The translations under genes and the position numbers were made by a program. Positions 1-9,967 of a DNA stretch of 64,000 nt are shown here, one piece after another (the stretch's first letter is position 1; the number at the start of each line of letters is the position of its first letter). This DNA comes from Sideroxydans sp. (GTDB lineage: Bacteria > Pseudomonadota > Gammaproteobacteria > Burkholderiales > Gallionellaceae). The notes under the pieces are model-generated. The model saw only the letters and a program-made list of their open reading frames with translations. It was not told where the DNA came from and searched no databases. The stretch spans positions 248,001 to 312,000 of the forward strand of contig JAQTUV010000003.1 in the NCBI GenBank assembly GCA_028707175.1, written 5' to 3'.

Positions 1-128
1 CGAATATCCGCCTCGCTCATGTCCCAAGGGTGCAATTCGCAGTAAACATGGGTTTCACGCACGCGACGCGCGATGAGTTGGGTGTATTGAGAACCGAAAT
101 CGAGGATGAGGATTTTTTTATGGGACAT
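1..128 (-). CDS. guaA: GMP synthase (glutamine-hydrolysing), N-terminal fragment cut by the window edge
   Basis: Only the first 42 codons are inside the window; the gene runs off the left edge. The N-terminus reads [20 protein letters not shown], the typical start of the class I glutamine amidotransferase domain of GuaA ([16 protein letters not shown] region). GuaA converts XMP to GMP in the last step of guanine nucleotide synthesis in the cytoplasm. It lies 40 bp downstream of guaB on the same strand, the usual guaBA arrangement, so the two enzymes after IMP are probably co-transcribed. Identity rests on the short N-terminus plus context. Confidence 0.9.
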   Translation of the reverse strand, partial: MSHKKILILDFGSQYTQLIARRVRETHVYCELHPWDMSEADI

Positions 129-140
129 GTGAATGAACAA

Positions 141-156
141 GGGCGCTTGCGCGCCC
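141..156 (-). terminator. GC-rich hairpin between guaB and guaA
   Basis: A perfect 6-bp stem (GGGCGC/GCGCCC) with a TTGC loop lies in the 40-bp gap between guaB and guaA. On the minus strand it is followed by TTGTTC rather than a clean T run, so it could be a weak attenuating terminator or an RNA-stability hairpin within the guaBA transcript. Confidence 0.35.
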
Positions 157-168
157 CGTTTTGTTTGA

Positions 169-1629
169 TTAATCGATGTGATAGTTTGGCGCTTCTTTGG
201 TGATCTGTACGTCATGCACGTGCGATTCACGGATACCCGCAGAGGTGATCTCAACAAATTCCGCTTTGGCGTGAATTGTCGGAATATCTGGACAACCGAG
301 ATAGCCCATGCTTGAGCGCAGACCGCCTAATAGTTGGTGAACCACAGCCAACGCACTACCCTTGTAAGGGACACGCCCTTCAACACCTTCAGGCACTAGC
401 TTGTCGTTATTACCTTCCGTTTCTTGGAAGTAGCGATCCTTGGAACCCTGCTGCATAGCGCCCAGACTACCCATGCCGCGATAGGACTTGTAAGAGCGGC
501 CTTGGTACAACTCGATTTCGCCCGGCGCTTCTTCTGTACCTGCGAACAAGCCACCTAACATCACCGCATGTGCCCCTGCCGCGATAGCTTTGGCGATATC
601 GCCAGAGAAGCGTACGCCACCATCTGCGATCAGCGGCACACCTGTACCTGCCAGTTCATCCGCCACCAATTGGATAGCAGTGATCTGCGGTACACCTACC
701 CCCGCAACTATACGAGTCGTACAGATCGAACCGGGGCCGATACCTACCTTGACACCATCAGCGCCATGATCGACTAGCGCACGTGCCGCAGTCCCTGTAG
801 CAATATTGCCGCCAATAACTTCAACTTGCGGAAAGTTCTTCTTGACCCATTGAACGCGACTCAAGACACCTTGTGAATGGCCATGTGCTGTATCCACAAC
901 CAATACATCGACACCTGCTTCTACGAGCAATTCGACACGTTCTTCAGTACCTTCACCGACACCAACTGCAGCGCCTGCGCGCAAACGACCTAGGCTGTCT
1001 TTGCAGGCCAAAGGATGCTCACTGGACTTCAGGATGTCTTTGACCGTGATCAAGCCGCACAACTCGAATGCATCATTCACCACCAAAACACGCTCGATGC
1101 GATGCTTGTGCATCAAATTTCGAGCTTCTTCACGATTGGCAGTTTCCTTTACGGTGATTAGGCGATCACGTGGCGTCATGATATTAGTGATGGACTGATC
1201 GAGATTGTTCTCGAAACGTAGATCACGGTTAGTCACGATGCCAACCAGCTTCTTGCCTTCCACCACAGGAAGTCCAGAAATCTTGTGTTGACGTGTCAAA
1301 TTGAGTACATCACGCACAGTCATATTGGGTGCGATGGTGATTGGATCTTTGACAACACCACTCTCGAAGCGCTTCACTTTGGAGACTTGAGCTGCCTGCT
1401 CTTTCGAGGTCATGTTCTTATGAATAATACCGATGCCACCTTCTTGTGCTAAGGCGATTGCAAGACGCGCCTCTGTGACCGTATCCATCGCTGCAGACAG
1501 CAAAGGAATGTTCAAATAGATGTTGCGGGTAAGTTGCGTGCGCAGACTAACGTCGCGCGGCAGGATGTTTGAATGTGCTGGCAATAAGAGCACATCGTCG
1601 AAAGTGAGGGCTTTTTGAGTGATACGCAT
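169..1629 (-). CDS. guaB: IMP dehydrogenase
   Basis: Oxidises IMP to XMP with NAD+, the committed step of guanine nucleotide synthesis. At 486 aa it has the full family length. The TIM barrel starts with [10 protein letters not shown] and is interrupted at about residues 92-205 by two CBS domains. The catalytic loop GPGSICTTR carries Cys303. The GGIGIIHKN segment (about 64-72) and the C-terminal flap with GMGSLGAM are intact. It is followed by guaA on the same strand. No unusual features. Confidence 0.98.
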   Translation of the reverse strand: MRITQKALTFDDVLLLPAHSNILPRDVSLRTQLTRNIYLNIPLLSAAMDTVTEARLAIALAQEGGIGIIHKNMTSKEQAAQVSKVKRFESGVVKDPITIAPNMTVRDVLNLTRQHKISGLPVVEGKKLVGIVTNRDLRFENNLDQSITNIMTPRDRLITVKETANREEARNLMHKHRIERVLVVNDAFELCGLITVKDILKSSEHPLACKDSLGRLRAGAAVGVGEGTEERVELLVEAGVDVLVVDTAHGHSQGVLSRVQWVKKNFPQVEVIGGNIATGTAARALVDHGADGVKVGIGPGSICTTRIVAGVGVPQITAIQLVADELAGTGVPLIADGGVRFSGDIAKAIAAGAHAVMLGGLFAGTEEAPGEIELYQGRSYKSYRGMGSLGAMQQGSKDRYFQETEGNNDKLVPEGVEGRVPYKGSALAVVHQLLGGLRSSMGYLGCPDIPTIHAKAEFVEITSAGIRESHVHDVQITKEAPNYHID

Positions 1630-1713
1630 GGAATATTCCTCTGCAAAGAGTCAATTATATCAAAACTTATGACATTTCCAGAGAGGCTTACAAAGCAAAG
1701 AATGAGGAACTTG

Positions 1714-2373
1714 CTATTTTTTTCCCATCACATAAATGATGTGTTCAAAAAATAGATCACACCAACGCTGATCACTGCCTTTTAGCGTATCAAGCAGTTT
1801 TTTGACTTCACCTACGGGCCAATTGGGATTGAATTTGACGAGCATATCGCGCGAATAGAAAGGTAGTAACCCATCGAGTTTCTCTCCGCGTCGATTAATT
1901 TCTGACAGCATCAACTCAAGATCTTTATCAGAATCGATACCCGCAGTGAGGTCACCATAAGGTTTTGGATGGTTTTTTGTGTACTCAACAAATTCACTCA
2001 GAAGATAGAAAAATTCGCCCTGATTGTTTTGATTGACGTCATCTCCTAGGATATAAGGAAAAACTGACATCTCAAGCCAGTAGTAATTCAATTTGGGATT
2101 GCGCCACTTACTGACACCAATAAAGCCATTACGCTGGCGTGCACGCTGCACACAATCATCCATGATCAGTTTCTCGGATGATCTTAACGTCAAATTGGCA
2201 TTGTCCAAGACACTAGGCTTAACCAAAAAAAATTCAGGAAAGTCATCTAACAATTTCCCCGATGACTGATGCGAGCGGTAATAGGAGCGAAATATCCTTA
2301 AAGCCAACTCTTGATTCGCATCGACCTTATGCAAATCATGCATTCTATTTGCCGATACCTTTTCGTTTGTCAT
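1714..2373 (-). CDS. hypothetical protein, 219 aa
   Basis: I do not recognise a family. The product is soluble-looking, with no signal peptide or membrane segment, rich in Asp, Lys, Tyr and Trp, and predicted to be mainly helical. A second Met (residue 11, start at 2343) is an alternative start. It stands alone, 84 bp upstream of guaB on the same strand and divergent from the DUF4124 gene. The composition is coding-like and the frame is uninterrupted, so it is likely a real gene of unknown role. Confidence 0.65.
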   Translation of the reverse strand: MTNEKVSANRMHDLHKVDANQELALRIFRSYYRSHQSSGKLLDDFPEFFLVKPSVLDNANLTLRSSEKLIMDDCVQRARQRNGFIGVSKWRNPKLNYYWLEMSVFPYILGDDVNQNNQGEFFYLLSEFVEYTKNHPKPYGDLTAGIDSDKDLELMLSEINRRGEKLDGLLPFYSRDMLVKFNPNWPVGEVKKLLDTLKGSDQRWCDLFFEHIIYVMGKK

Positions 2374-2510
2374 TACCCCTCCATTGAAGCATCATTCATG
2401 ACAATCACTTTTATGGGTTGCCATTGTCATTATCTGTTCTCTAATGATAAATTGACCCGACAAAAAATAGTAGCTTGTTTGAAATTAAATATATTTTTGG
2501 AGTAAATGAC

Positions 2511-2972
2511 ATGAAACCAACAATCACATTCATCACTTTTTCCTTGCTAGTTTCATTCAGCTATAGCGCGCATTCCGCACTAAACAAATGGGTTGATTCA
2601 CAAGGAAAAGTCCACTATTCAGATACACCGCCTGTAGATACGAAGCCTACTGCTGTGCCAAACTTTGCGGGCAAATCGCAGACTGAGGCACCAGCGACCT
2701 ATTCGACAAAAAGCTACGCCGAACGTGAGACAGAATTAAAAAAGGCAAGGCAGACCAAATCAGAAGCTGCTGATAAAAAAGCAAAGCTTGATGCAAATGC
2801 AGAGATCAAGAAAAAGAATTGTGCTGCAGCTCAACAAAATCTACGCGCACTAGAAGAAGGTACTCGCATCATGACTTACGATGCGAATGGAGAGCGAGCT
2901 TACATGGACGATGAGGCTCGCGCAAAAGGAATTGCAGACGCTCGCAACTCAATCAGTAGCAACTGCAACTAA
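2511..2972 (+). CDS. DUF4124 domain-containing periplasmic protein
   Basis: A 153-aa protein with a clear signal peptide (MKPTITFITFSLLVSFSYSAHSA, cleavage after about residue 23). A DUF4124 motif follows directly, LNKWVDSQGKVHYSDTPP. The rest is a Lys/Glu/Ala-rich probable coiled coil (about 70-110) with two Cys near residues 103 and 152. I chose the ATG at 2511 because GGAG lies 8 bp upstream and because it starts the signal peptide; the longer open frame from 2475 adds an unlikely leader. DUF4124 proteins are exported and uncharacterised. It converges on smc with a 4-bp overlap of stop codons. Confidence 0.85.
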   Translation: MKPTITFITFSLLVSFSYSAHSALNKWVDSQGKVHYSDTPPVDTKPTAVPNFAGKSQTEAPATYSTKSYAERETELKKARQTKSEAADKKAKLDANAEIKKKNCAAAQQNLRALEEGTRIMTYDANGERAYMDDEARAKGIADARNSISSNCN

Positions 2973-5900
2973 ACCAATGAGGGCTTTGCTGCTCCACCAT
3001 CTTTCTGGAGCAATAAAGCCTCTTCGATATCCACAGAAACCACTTTAGAAACACCACGCTCCTGCATGGTCACACCAATCAGTTGCTGCGCCATTTCCAT
3101 GGTGATTTTATTGTGGCTGATATAAACAAATTGCGTCTTATCGGACATCTTTTCAATCAGCTTACACAAACGCTCAGTATTCGTATCGTCTAGCGGTGCG
3201 TCCACCTCATCGAGCACGCAGAACGGCGCTGGATTCAACTGAAATAACGAGAACACCAAGGCAATCGCCGTTAGCGCTTTTTCCCCACCAGAAAGCAGAT
3301 GAATAGAAGCATTCTTTTTACCAGGTGGATGCGCCATCACTTGCACGCCACTGTCTAAAATCTCATCGCCGGTCAGCACCAAACGCGCTTCACCACCGCC
3401 AAACAAAACTGGGAATAGTTCGGATAAATGGCGGTTCACTTCTTCGTACGTCGCCATCAGCAAATCGCGCGACTCTTTGTCGATACGTCGTATCGCATCT
3501 TCCAAAGTTTCAATCGCTTCGTTCAAATCTTTGGCCTGCGCATCCAAATATGATTTACGTTCTTGGGCGGTCTGCAACTCTTCCAATGCAGCCAAATTGA
3601 CCGCCCCCAGCGCAGCAATTTCATTCGCTAGGCGAATCAATTCATTTTGTAATCCAGTCGCTTTTGCACCTTCAATCAACGGTAACAAAGGCGTTTCATC
3701 AATGCCAACCAACTGCTCTGCCCATTGCTCGAACTGCAAACGTGCTTCTTGTTCCTTAAGCGTAATCTCGTTGACCTTCTCACGCAGCGGATTGAGCTTT
3801 TGTTCGCAAGTCATGCGCTCCTGCTCCATCCGATTCAGGGTAAGCGTGGCATGTTCCAAGGTGTTACGTGCTTCTGCCAACACCTGTTCGTGCAGCTGAC
3901 GCTGCTGCAGTGCAGATTGCAATGTTTCGTGTACATCGCCTTCACTCAACTTAGCTTGCTCGGCTTGGCTGTAGATTAGCGCCTCTTCCTGTTGGGCCAA
4001 GGTCACTGTGTTGTGCTGGATGTTCTGTTCAACATCACTCAATTTATCCACACAGGTCTTGGCAAAGAAACGGGCTTCTTGAAGTTCATGTTGTGCTCGT
4101 TGCGCTCGCTCACGCACATCACGCAAAGCTGAATCCAAAGCGCCCGCCTGATGCCTAGCCTCATCCCCCTCCATAATTTGCAGGGAAGCTTGCTCGCGCT
4201 GTATCGCCATCTGCTCAGCCACATCATGCAACTGACGTTGCTCGCTATTCACACGCTCTTGCAACTCTTCCAACTCCTGAGCAATCTGCATCGCGCGCTC
4301 TTGACTGCGTTCATTGGCTTGCGTCAATTTTAGGATTTGCAGTTGAATTTGGTGCTGGCGCTGCTGAGAAGCATTGTTCTCGCTACGCAAAGGTCCGATC
4401 AAACTTTCAATACGGTGGAACGTCTCTTCGGTTTGCATCATTTGCAACTTGCCTTGCTCCAAGGCTTGCGTGCGTTGCTGTGCTTCGTCATACAGCTGCT
4501 CGATCTCACGCTGACGCGCCAAGATACCGTGAACCTGACCATCTGGCGCATGGAACAACACGCTGTGCGCACCCACCAGATGTCCATCAGATGTCACCAT
4601 CCATTCACCCGCACTCAAATCGCTGCGCGAATCCAAAGCTTCTTGCAGATTCGATACTGCATAGATACCGGCCAACCAGTCATTCACCACGGGACTAGTC
4701 TGCGTGTTCTGGCAACGCACCAACTCGGCAAAGCTTTTGAATCCTGATTTTGCAGAATACGCCGATACGCTCGAACTACCGGCCGCATATACTGCCAGCT
4801 TGGCGGGTGGAGCATCTGTCCAATTCGCCGCATCTTCTAAACGAGTCAACGACAAAGCATTGATGCGCTCACGCAACACCGCTTCCAGCGCATTCTCCCA
4901 ACCGGGTTCAACCTGAATGGATTGCCACAAGCGCGGCGCATTTTCCAACTGATGTTGCGCAAGCCAGTGTTTCAGATTCTTATCGTTATCGACTTGGGCT
5001 TGTAATTGTTTGAGCGCATTCATACGCGCTTCAACTTGCGACAATTGCCGCTCCAGCGCTTGTGCCTCGTTGCGCGCTTCGCGCCTAGCCGCGTCTGCCA
5101 CAGGCAATTTGGCTTGCAGATCGGCCAATTGCTGCTGCTGTTCTTCATGCTGCATCTGCAACTCTGCGAGTTGCAGATGCGCTTGTTCCAAGGCTTCCAC
5201 ATCAGGACGCGGTAAATTATCGCGCTCCAACATCAAACGTGAACGACGGCTATCCAGTTGCTGCACATTGCCTTGAATATGCCCGCGCTGCGTTTCCGCC
5301 AACTGTAATTTTTGCTGCATCAGCAACTGCTCGCGCTGCATGGCGTTATGCCGCTCTTGAGCAATGCGCGCAGCTTCTTCAGCCTGCGGCAATTGCTCGG
5401 CCTCAATAGCGGCACGTTCCTCACTGGCAGCCACGCGCATCTCGCCCTCTTGCTGCTGTTGCAACCAGTGTGTTTGAAGTGTGCGTAAACCTTGCAACTG
5501 GGATTGCTGCTGAGCGATCTGGCGCTCGCCATTCTGGATCTGTTGCGCGAGACGATTACGCTGCTCGGTCAAAAAAGTGATTTGTTGTTCTAGGCGAGCA
5601 ACTTCGGCATTGCTTGTATATAAATCCCCCTGTTTCGCATGCAAGGTGTCAGACAAACCAAAATGCTCTGCGCGCGCGCCTTCCAACTTGCTTTCGACTT
5701 CGCGCAGCTTAGCGATCTCTGCTTCCAAGTCATTTTTGGTCTTCTCAACCTGCTGCGAGTAACGCACACGACGCGCCTCGGCTTCTTGTTTATTCACCAA
5801 CCACAGCAAACGCTGAGTCGTCTCACGGCGCTCTTCCAACTCACGATAAACCTTGGCTACTTCAGCCTGCTCGGATAAATGACCAAGCTGCTTACCCAAC

Positions 5901-6499
5901 TCCTGCTGAATATCAGACACACGCAACAAATTGTCTTTGGTATCGCCCAAACGCAACTCAGTCTCACGGCGGCGATCTCGATACTTAGACACCCCCGCAG
6001 CTTCCTCCAAGAACACGCGCAGCTCTTCAGGCTTGGCCTCGATGATGCGGGCAATCATGCCCTGTTCGATGATGGCGTAGGCACGTGCACCCACCCCCGT
6101 CCCTAGGAAAATATCGGTGATGTCCTTGCGGCGAACGTTCTGATTATTGATGTAGTAATTCGAATCGCCATCGCGCTGTAACGTGCGCTTGATGGAAATC
6201 TCTGCAAAAGTAGCCCACTGCCCGCCTACTTTGCCCAAGGAATTGTCAAATACTAATTCGACACTGGCACGCGACACTGCTTTGCGGTTGCCGGAACCAT
6301 TGAAGATCACGTCCTGCATCGACTCGCCACGCAAAGCCGACGCACGCGATTCACCCAACACCCAACGCAACGCATCGATGACGTTTGATTTTCCGCAACC
6401 ATTCGGCCCCACCACACCGACCAGCTGGCCAGGTAAAGAAATGGTTGTAGGGTCAACGAATGACTTGAATCCGGCGAGTTTGATTTGGCTGAGACGCAA
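2969..6499 (-). CDS. smc: chromosome segregation protein SMC
   Basis: Condensin ATPase that compacts and segregates the chromosome. Its 1176 aa are normal for the family. The N-terminal Walker A is GPNGCGKSN (31-39). Long Gln/Glu/Ala-rich coiled coils (about 170-500 and 670-1000) flank a hinge (about 520-650). The C-terminal head has the ABC signature LLSGGEKALTA and Walker B FCVLDEVDAPLDD. It is divergent from queF. No scpA or scpB lies in the window. Confidence 0.98.
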   Translation of the reverse strand: MRLSQIKLAGFKSFVDPTTISLPGQLVGVVGPNGCGKSNVIDALRWVLGESRASALRGESMQDVIFNGSGNRKAVSRASVELVFDNSLGKVGGQWATFAEISIKRTLQRDGDSNYYINNQNVRRKDITDIFLGTGVGARAYAIIEQGMIARIIEAKPEELRVFLEEAAGVSKYRDRRRETELRLGDTKDNLLRVSDIQQELGKQLGHLSEQAEVAKVYRELEERRETTQRLLWLVNKQEAEARRVRYSQQVEKTKNDLEAEIAKLREVESKLEGARAEHFGLSDTLHAKQGDLYTSNAEVARLEQQITFLTEQRNRLAQQIQNGERQIAQQQSQLQGLRTLQTHWLQQQQEGEMRVAASEERAAIEAEQLPQAEEAARIAQERHNAMQREQLLMQQKLQLAETQRGHIQGNVQQLDSRRSRLMLERDNLPRPDVEALEQAHLQLAELQMQHEEQQQQLADLQAKLPVADAARREARNEAQALERQLSQVEARMNALKQLQAQVDNDKNLKHWLAQHQLENAPRLWQSIQVEPGWENALEAVLRERINALSLTRLEDAANWTDAPPAKLAVYAAGSSSVSAYSAKSGFKSFAELVRCQNTQTSPVVNDWLAGIYAVSNLQEALDSRSDLSAGEWMVTSDGHLVGAHSVLFHAPDGQVHGILARQREIEQLYDEAQQRTQALEQGKLQMMQTEETFHRIESLIGPLRSENNASQQRQHQIQLQILKLTQANERSQERAMQIAQELEELQERVNSEQRQLHDVAEQMAIQREQASLQIMEGDEARHQAGALDSALRDVRERAQRAQHELQEARFFAKTCVDKLSDVEQNIQHNTVTLAQQEEALIYSQAEQAKLSEGDVHETLQSALQQRQLHEQVLAEARNTLEHATLTLNRMEQERMTCEQKLNPLREKVNEITLKEQEARLQFEQWAEQLVGIDETPLLPLIEGAKATGLQNELIRLANEIAALGAVNLAALEELQTAQERKSYLDAQAKDLNEAIETLEDAIRRIDKESRDLLMATYEEVNRHLSELFPVLFGGGEARLVLTGDEILDSGVQVMAHPPGKKNASIHLLSGGEKALTAIALVFSLFQLNPAPFCVLDEVDAPLDDTNTERLCKLIEKMSDKTQFVYISHNKITMEMAQQLIGVTMQERGVSKVVSVDIEEALLLQKDGGAAKPSLV

Positions 6500-6520
6500 T
6501 TTGTGGACAGGCTGACGTTA

Positions 6521-6526
6521 TAATGC
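6521..6526 (+). promoter_or_regulatory. TATAAT box upstream of queF
   Basis: A perfect -10 hexamer lies 34 bp before the queF start in the 61-bp smc/queF intergenic gap. No good -35 hexamer is visible at 16-18 bp. The same TTATAATGCGC context recurs before dapC at 13088, which supports promoter use. Confidence 0.4.
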
Positions 6527-6560
6527 GCGGCATTCTAACCCAAGCTGGAAACCTCACCAA

Positions 6561-6980
6561 ATGACCACGCAACCCAACAAAAATCTAGAGACCTTCGACA
6601 ACCCGCACCCCAAGCGCGACTATCACATCCACATGGAAGTGCCTGAATTTACTTGTCTTTGCCCCAAGACTGGGCAGCCCGATTTTGCCACCCTCATTCT
6701 TGACTACATCGCCGATGAAAAATGTGTCGAATTGAAAAGCCTCAAACTTTACATGTGGTCGTTCCGTGATGAAGGACATTTCCATGAAGATGTGACCAAT
6801 CGCATTTTGGATGATCTGGTCGCCGCTACCCAGCCCCGCTTCATGCGCCTGACAGCAAAGTTTTATGTACGTGGCGGCGTGTTCACCAATGTCGTGGCCG
6901 AACATCGCAAAGCCGGTTGGCAACCTGCGCCATTGGTTGATCTGATGCAATTCTCCACTCAATCCAACACACGCGGCTAA
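6561..6980 (+). CDS. queF: NADPH-dependent 7-cyano-7-deazaguanine reductase (preQ0 reductase)
   Basis: Reduces preQ0 to preQ1 with NADPH in queuosine tRNA modification. At 139 aa it is the short single-domain (YkvM) type of the tunnelling fold. The motif [14 protein letters not shown] (30-43) carries the expected nucleophile Cys34. The NADPH/substrate region ELKSLKLY and the FHEDVTNRI segment are intact. It is separated by 5 bp from the following aldo/keto reductase, so the two are probably co-transcribed. Confidence 0.97.
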   Translation: MTTQPNKNLETFDNPHPKRDYHIHMEVPEFTCLCPKTGQPDFATLILDYIADEKCVELKSLKLYMWSFRDEGHFHEDVTNRILDDLVAATQPRFMRLTAKFYVRGGVFTNVVAEHRKAGWQPAPLVDLMQFSTQSNTRG

Positions 6981-6985
6981 GCCAA

Positions 6986-8020
6986 ATGGAATATCGCAGC
7001 CTCGGCAGTAGTGATCTGAAAGTATCCGCCCTCAGCTTGGGCACGATGACCTTTGGCGAACAGAACACCGAGGCCGAAGCCCATGCTCAGCTGGATTATG
7101 CCGTCGCGCAGGGCGTTAATTTTATCGACACCGCCGAGATGTATCCCGTTGCGCCGCGTGCCGAGACCGTACATCGCACCGAATCCTATATTGGCAATTG
7201 GCTCAAACACCAGCCACGCGACAAACTCATCGTCGCCACCAAAATTGCTGGGCCTTCGCGCGGATTCTCATGGATACGCAATGGCCCACGCATCAACCGC
7301 GAACACATCCACGCCGCCATTGATGCCAGCCTGCGCCGCCTGCAAACTGACTATGTCGATCTCTACCAAATCCATTGGCCAGATCGTTATGTGCCGATGT
7401 TTGGCGCAAGTAGTTATGACGTGACACAGCGCCATGACACCACCCCTATCGCCGAACAACTCAGCGCCTTAGCTGAATTAGTGAAAGCAGGAAAAGTACG
7501 TCACATCGGCTTGAGCAATGAAACACCGTGGGGAGTATCTGAATTTATTCGTTGCGCTGAACAGTTGGGTTTGCCAAAAATCGTTAGCGTGCAAAACGCC
7601 TACCACTTGCTGAACCGTAACTTTGAGAGCGGCCTAGCCGAAACTTGCCACGAAACCCAAGTTGGCCTACTTGCCTATAGTCCTTTGGCTTTTGGCTGGC
7701 TGACAGGTAAATATCATGCCGATGCCCACGCACAAGGTCGTATCAACCTGTTTCCCAATTTTGGTCAACGTTATGCCAAGGTGAACGTACCTGCGGCAAC
7801 GCGGGAATATATTCGCATCGCCCAAGAAGCTGGTCTAACCCCCGCCACACTGGCACTGGCCTTTGCCCGCACACGTTGGTTCACTAGCAGCGTCATTTTG
7901 GGTGCGACGACATTGGCTCAACTGGCAGAAAACCTAGCCAGTGTGGAAATCGAACTATCCACAGAAATATTGAGCGAGATTGAAACGGTGCATCGCCTTT
8001 ACCCTAACCCTGCGCCCTGA
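6986..8020 (+). CDS. aldo/keto reductase, Tas-like
   Basis: An NADP(H)-dependent (beta/alpha)8 aldo/keto reductase of 344 aa. It starts MEYRSLGSSDLKVSALSLGT and has the active-site segment FIDTAEMYPVAP (Asp/Tyr of the tetrad). The LYQIHWPDRYVPMFG stretch is typical of the E. coli Tas branch of the AKR superfamily. The C-terminal cofactor region is SSVILGATTLAQLAENL. The substrate is unknown. It follows queF by 5 bp; I infer operon co-expression rather than a queuosine role. Confidence 0.92.
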   Translation: MEYRSLGSSDLKVSALSLGTMTFGEQNTEAEAHAQLDYAVAQGVNFIDTAEMYPVAPRAETVHRTESYIGNWLKHQPRDKLIVATKIAGPSRGFSWIRNGPRINREHIHAAIDASLRRLQTDYVDLYQIHWPDRYVPMFGASSYDVTQRHDTTPIAEQLSALAELVKAGKVRHIGLSNETPWGVSEFIRCAEQLGLPKIVSVQNAYHLLNRNFESGLAETCHETQVGLLAYSPLAFGWLTGKYHADAHAQGRINLFPNFGQRYAKVNVPAATREYIRIAQEAGLTPATLALAFARTRWFTSSVILGATTLAQLAENLASVEIELSTEILSEIETVHRLYPNPAP

Positions 8021-8088
8021 TACACCAAAATCATACGACTCAGTTATCATTAACCCATCCGCATCAACATTATTTTCAGGAGAAACTT

Positions 8089-8469
8089 ATGTTAAAAAAA
8101 GCCATCGCCATCTTTATGATTGTTTTCGCTGCGGGTGCTTGGGGCTATCTAGATTATTTGAACAAGCAAGAGCAATTGGCTGCCGAGCAATCCCGTAAAG
8201 ATATCGAAGCTATGCGTGCAAAAGCCAAAGCACGTGCTGAAGCCATCGCCAAATTTCAATCCGAAATCACAGCACAACTTGATACCTGCAAGTTAGCTGC
8301 AGAAACCGCAAAAGCTGATTTCATTATTGCCAAGCAAGTTCCTGTCAAACGCAAACCCGGCGAATTCACCATTCCTGTAGAAGTAGAAGCTGAGGCCACT
8401 ACCACATTCGAAGCTGCGAATGCCGCTTGCCAAAGCACTTACGACACCCGTTTAGCCAACGGTTCTTAA
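8089..8469 (+). CDS. small membrane-anchored protein of unknown function, 126 aa
   Basis: An N-terminal hydrophobic segment (about residues 4-21, KKAIAIFMIVFAAGAWGYL) acts as a membrane anchor or uncleaved signal. A highly charged Ala/Lys/Glu helix (25-60) follows, then a domain with two Cys residues (about 65 and 113) that could pair in the periplasm. AGGAG lies 7 bp before the ATG. I do not recognise a family. It converges with zapE. Confidence 0.75.
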   Translation: MLKKAIAIFMIVFAAGAWGYLDYLNKQEQLAAEQSRKDIEAMRAKAKARAEAIAKFQSEITAQLDTCKLAAETAKADFIIAKQVPVKRKPGEFTIPVEVEAEATTTFEAANAACQSTYDTRLANGS

Positions 8470-8477
8470 CTTTCTAT

Positions 8478-9596
8478 TTAAGCCAGCATCACTCCGCGCG
8501 AGTGATGCGGCAATCCTAAGTAGCGGTGTGTTTGCATTTCGGTCAATCGACTGGCGATGCGTTGCGCTTCGCTGTCATTGCGTCCTGCTTCATACAAGGC
8601 ATTCGGTTCAACTGCGAACGAGGCGACGAGCTTGACGTGATTGTCGTACAGCACGTCAATCAGCCAAGTGAAGCGTCGCGCGGCAGCGCCATTATCGGCA
8701 TTGAAGTTAGGGATGTTTGAGATGAATACGGTCGGATAACAATGGGCAATGCACAGATAATCCGTCTGGTCATGGTTGCCACCACATAAAACATCGAAGT
8801 CAAACCACACCACTTCTCGCGCCTTGCGCATCACTGCTATCTCAATGTTGCCGACTTGAATGCTGTCTGTTTCCGAATACATGCCTGCTGTAAGCCGCTG
8901 AAACAAAGATTCCAAATGAGCTTGTGTCTGAACGTCACGTGCATCCATGAACAACGGGTCGCGTGCCATTTGCAGCATTCGATAATCTGTATCGCTATCC
9001 AGATGCACCACCTTCAATTCGCGCTTCAACAAGGCAATGGCGGGCAAGAAATTCTGCCGTTGCAATCCATTCGGATAGAGGCCATCAGGTGGATAGTTGG
9101 ATGTAGTAAGTAGGACCACCCCACGCTCCAGTAAAGCACCTAACAAGCGGCCTAGAATCATGGCATCTGCAATGTCGTCCACATGGAATTCGTCTAGGCA
9201 TAACAATCGGGTTGATCGTTCTATTTTTTCGGCGAGTGCAATTAGCGGGTCTCTTTCACCTGCCAACAGTTTTAATTCGTGGTGCACTTCAGCCATGAAA
9301 TTATGGAAGTGGATACGGCGCTTGCGGCGATAGGGCAAGCATTCATAAAAACCATCCATCAAGAATGTTTTACCCCGCCCCACTCCCCCCCAGATGTACA
9401 AGCCATGCGGCACATCGGGGCTCAACAAGCTGCGACCGAGGAATTGGTTACGTTTATTTTTGAATTCGACGAGTTGATTCCACAACGCTTCCAACTCATC
9501 AATTGCCACCAGTTGGCGCGTATCACACACGAAGTTTGACCGTTCACAGGCTGCCAAATACCAAGCCTTTGGACTCATCCCCGTTGCAAGCGTCAT
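8478..9596 (-). CDS. zapE: cell division protein ZapE (AFG1-like ATPase)
   Basis: A P-loop ATPase of the AFG1/ZapE family, 372 aa as expected. Walker A is GGVGRGKT (70-77) and Walker B is LLCLDEFHVDDIADAM (about 131-146). The sensor region LLTTSNYPPDGLYPNGLQR is present. In E. coli ZapE associates with the Z-ring under stress. Its start overlaps the stop of the VOC gene by 4 bp, so it is the last gene of the purT-VOC-zapE operon. Confidence 0.95.
   Translation of the reverse strand: MTLATGMSPKAWYLAACERSNFVCDTRQLVAIDELEALWNQLVEFKNKRNQFLGRSLLSPDVPHGLYIWGGVGRGKTFLMDGFYECLPYRRKRRIHFHNFMAEVHHELKLLAGERDPLIALAEKIERSTRLLCLDEFHVDDIADAMILGRLLGALLERGVVLLTTSNYPPDGLYPNGLQRQNFLPAIALLKRELKVVHLDSDTDYRMLQMARDPLFMDARDVQTQAHLESLFQRLTAGMYSETDSIQVGNIEIAVMRKAREVVWFDFDVLCGGNHDQTDYLCIAHCYPTVFISNIPNFNADNGAAARRFTWLIDVLYDNHVKLVASFAVEPNALYEAGRNDSEAQRIASRLTEMQTHRYLGLPHHSRGVMLA
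8486..8508. terminator. hairpin between convergent genes
   Basis: A perfect 9-bp stem (GCATCACTC/GAGTGATGC) with a CGCGC loop overlaps the last codons of zapE, just past the stop of the 126-aa gene. There is no U-tract on either strand, so it may be a factor-dependent end or 3' stabiliser rather than a classical intrinsic terminator. Confidence 0.35.
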
Positions 9597-9967
9597 GCCA
9601 AAACCTCAATAAATTCCAAGGCATTTTGATCGGGGTCCCGACAAAACAAAGCACGTCGCCCAGATTGACTCAAGGTATAAGGAATTCCCTCTGCATCGAA
9701 ACGCGCGATGAATTGCGCCAGGTCATTCACCGCGAAAGCCACATGCCGATCACGCCCGCCATGCGCGGGGCGTGGCAATCCTTGCTCGGGGTCAGGTAAC
9801 AGCATCAGGTGGATTTGTTGATTAGGCGCAACGTCATACCACACTCCATCGAAACTCATCTGTGGGCGATGAACATCCAAGCTTATCCCCAAAATACGCT
9901 CGTAAAAGTCGCGCGATCTGGGCAAGTCACTCGTCAGGAAAGTGGTGTGATGAATGCCTAAAATCAT
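9593..9967 (-). CDS. VOC family (glyoxalase/bleomycin-resistance fold) protein
   Basis: A 124-aa single vicinal-oxygen-chelate domain. The metal-ligand pattern is His6 (GIHHTTF), His75 (RDRHVAF) and Glu118 (ALEFIEV). The N-terminal [18 protein letters not shown] is characteristic. The substrate cannot be told from sequence. Its 4-bp overlaps with both purT and zapE make translational coupling likely. Confidence 0.92.
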   Translation of the reverse strand: MILGIHHTTFLTSDLPRSRDFYERILGISLDVHRPQMSFDGVWYDVAPNQQIHLMLLPDPEQGLPRPAHGGRDRHVAFAVNDLAQFIARFDAEGIPYTLSQSGRRALFCRDPDQNALEFIEVLA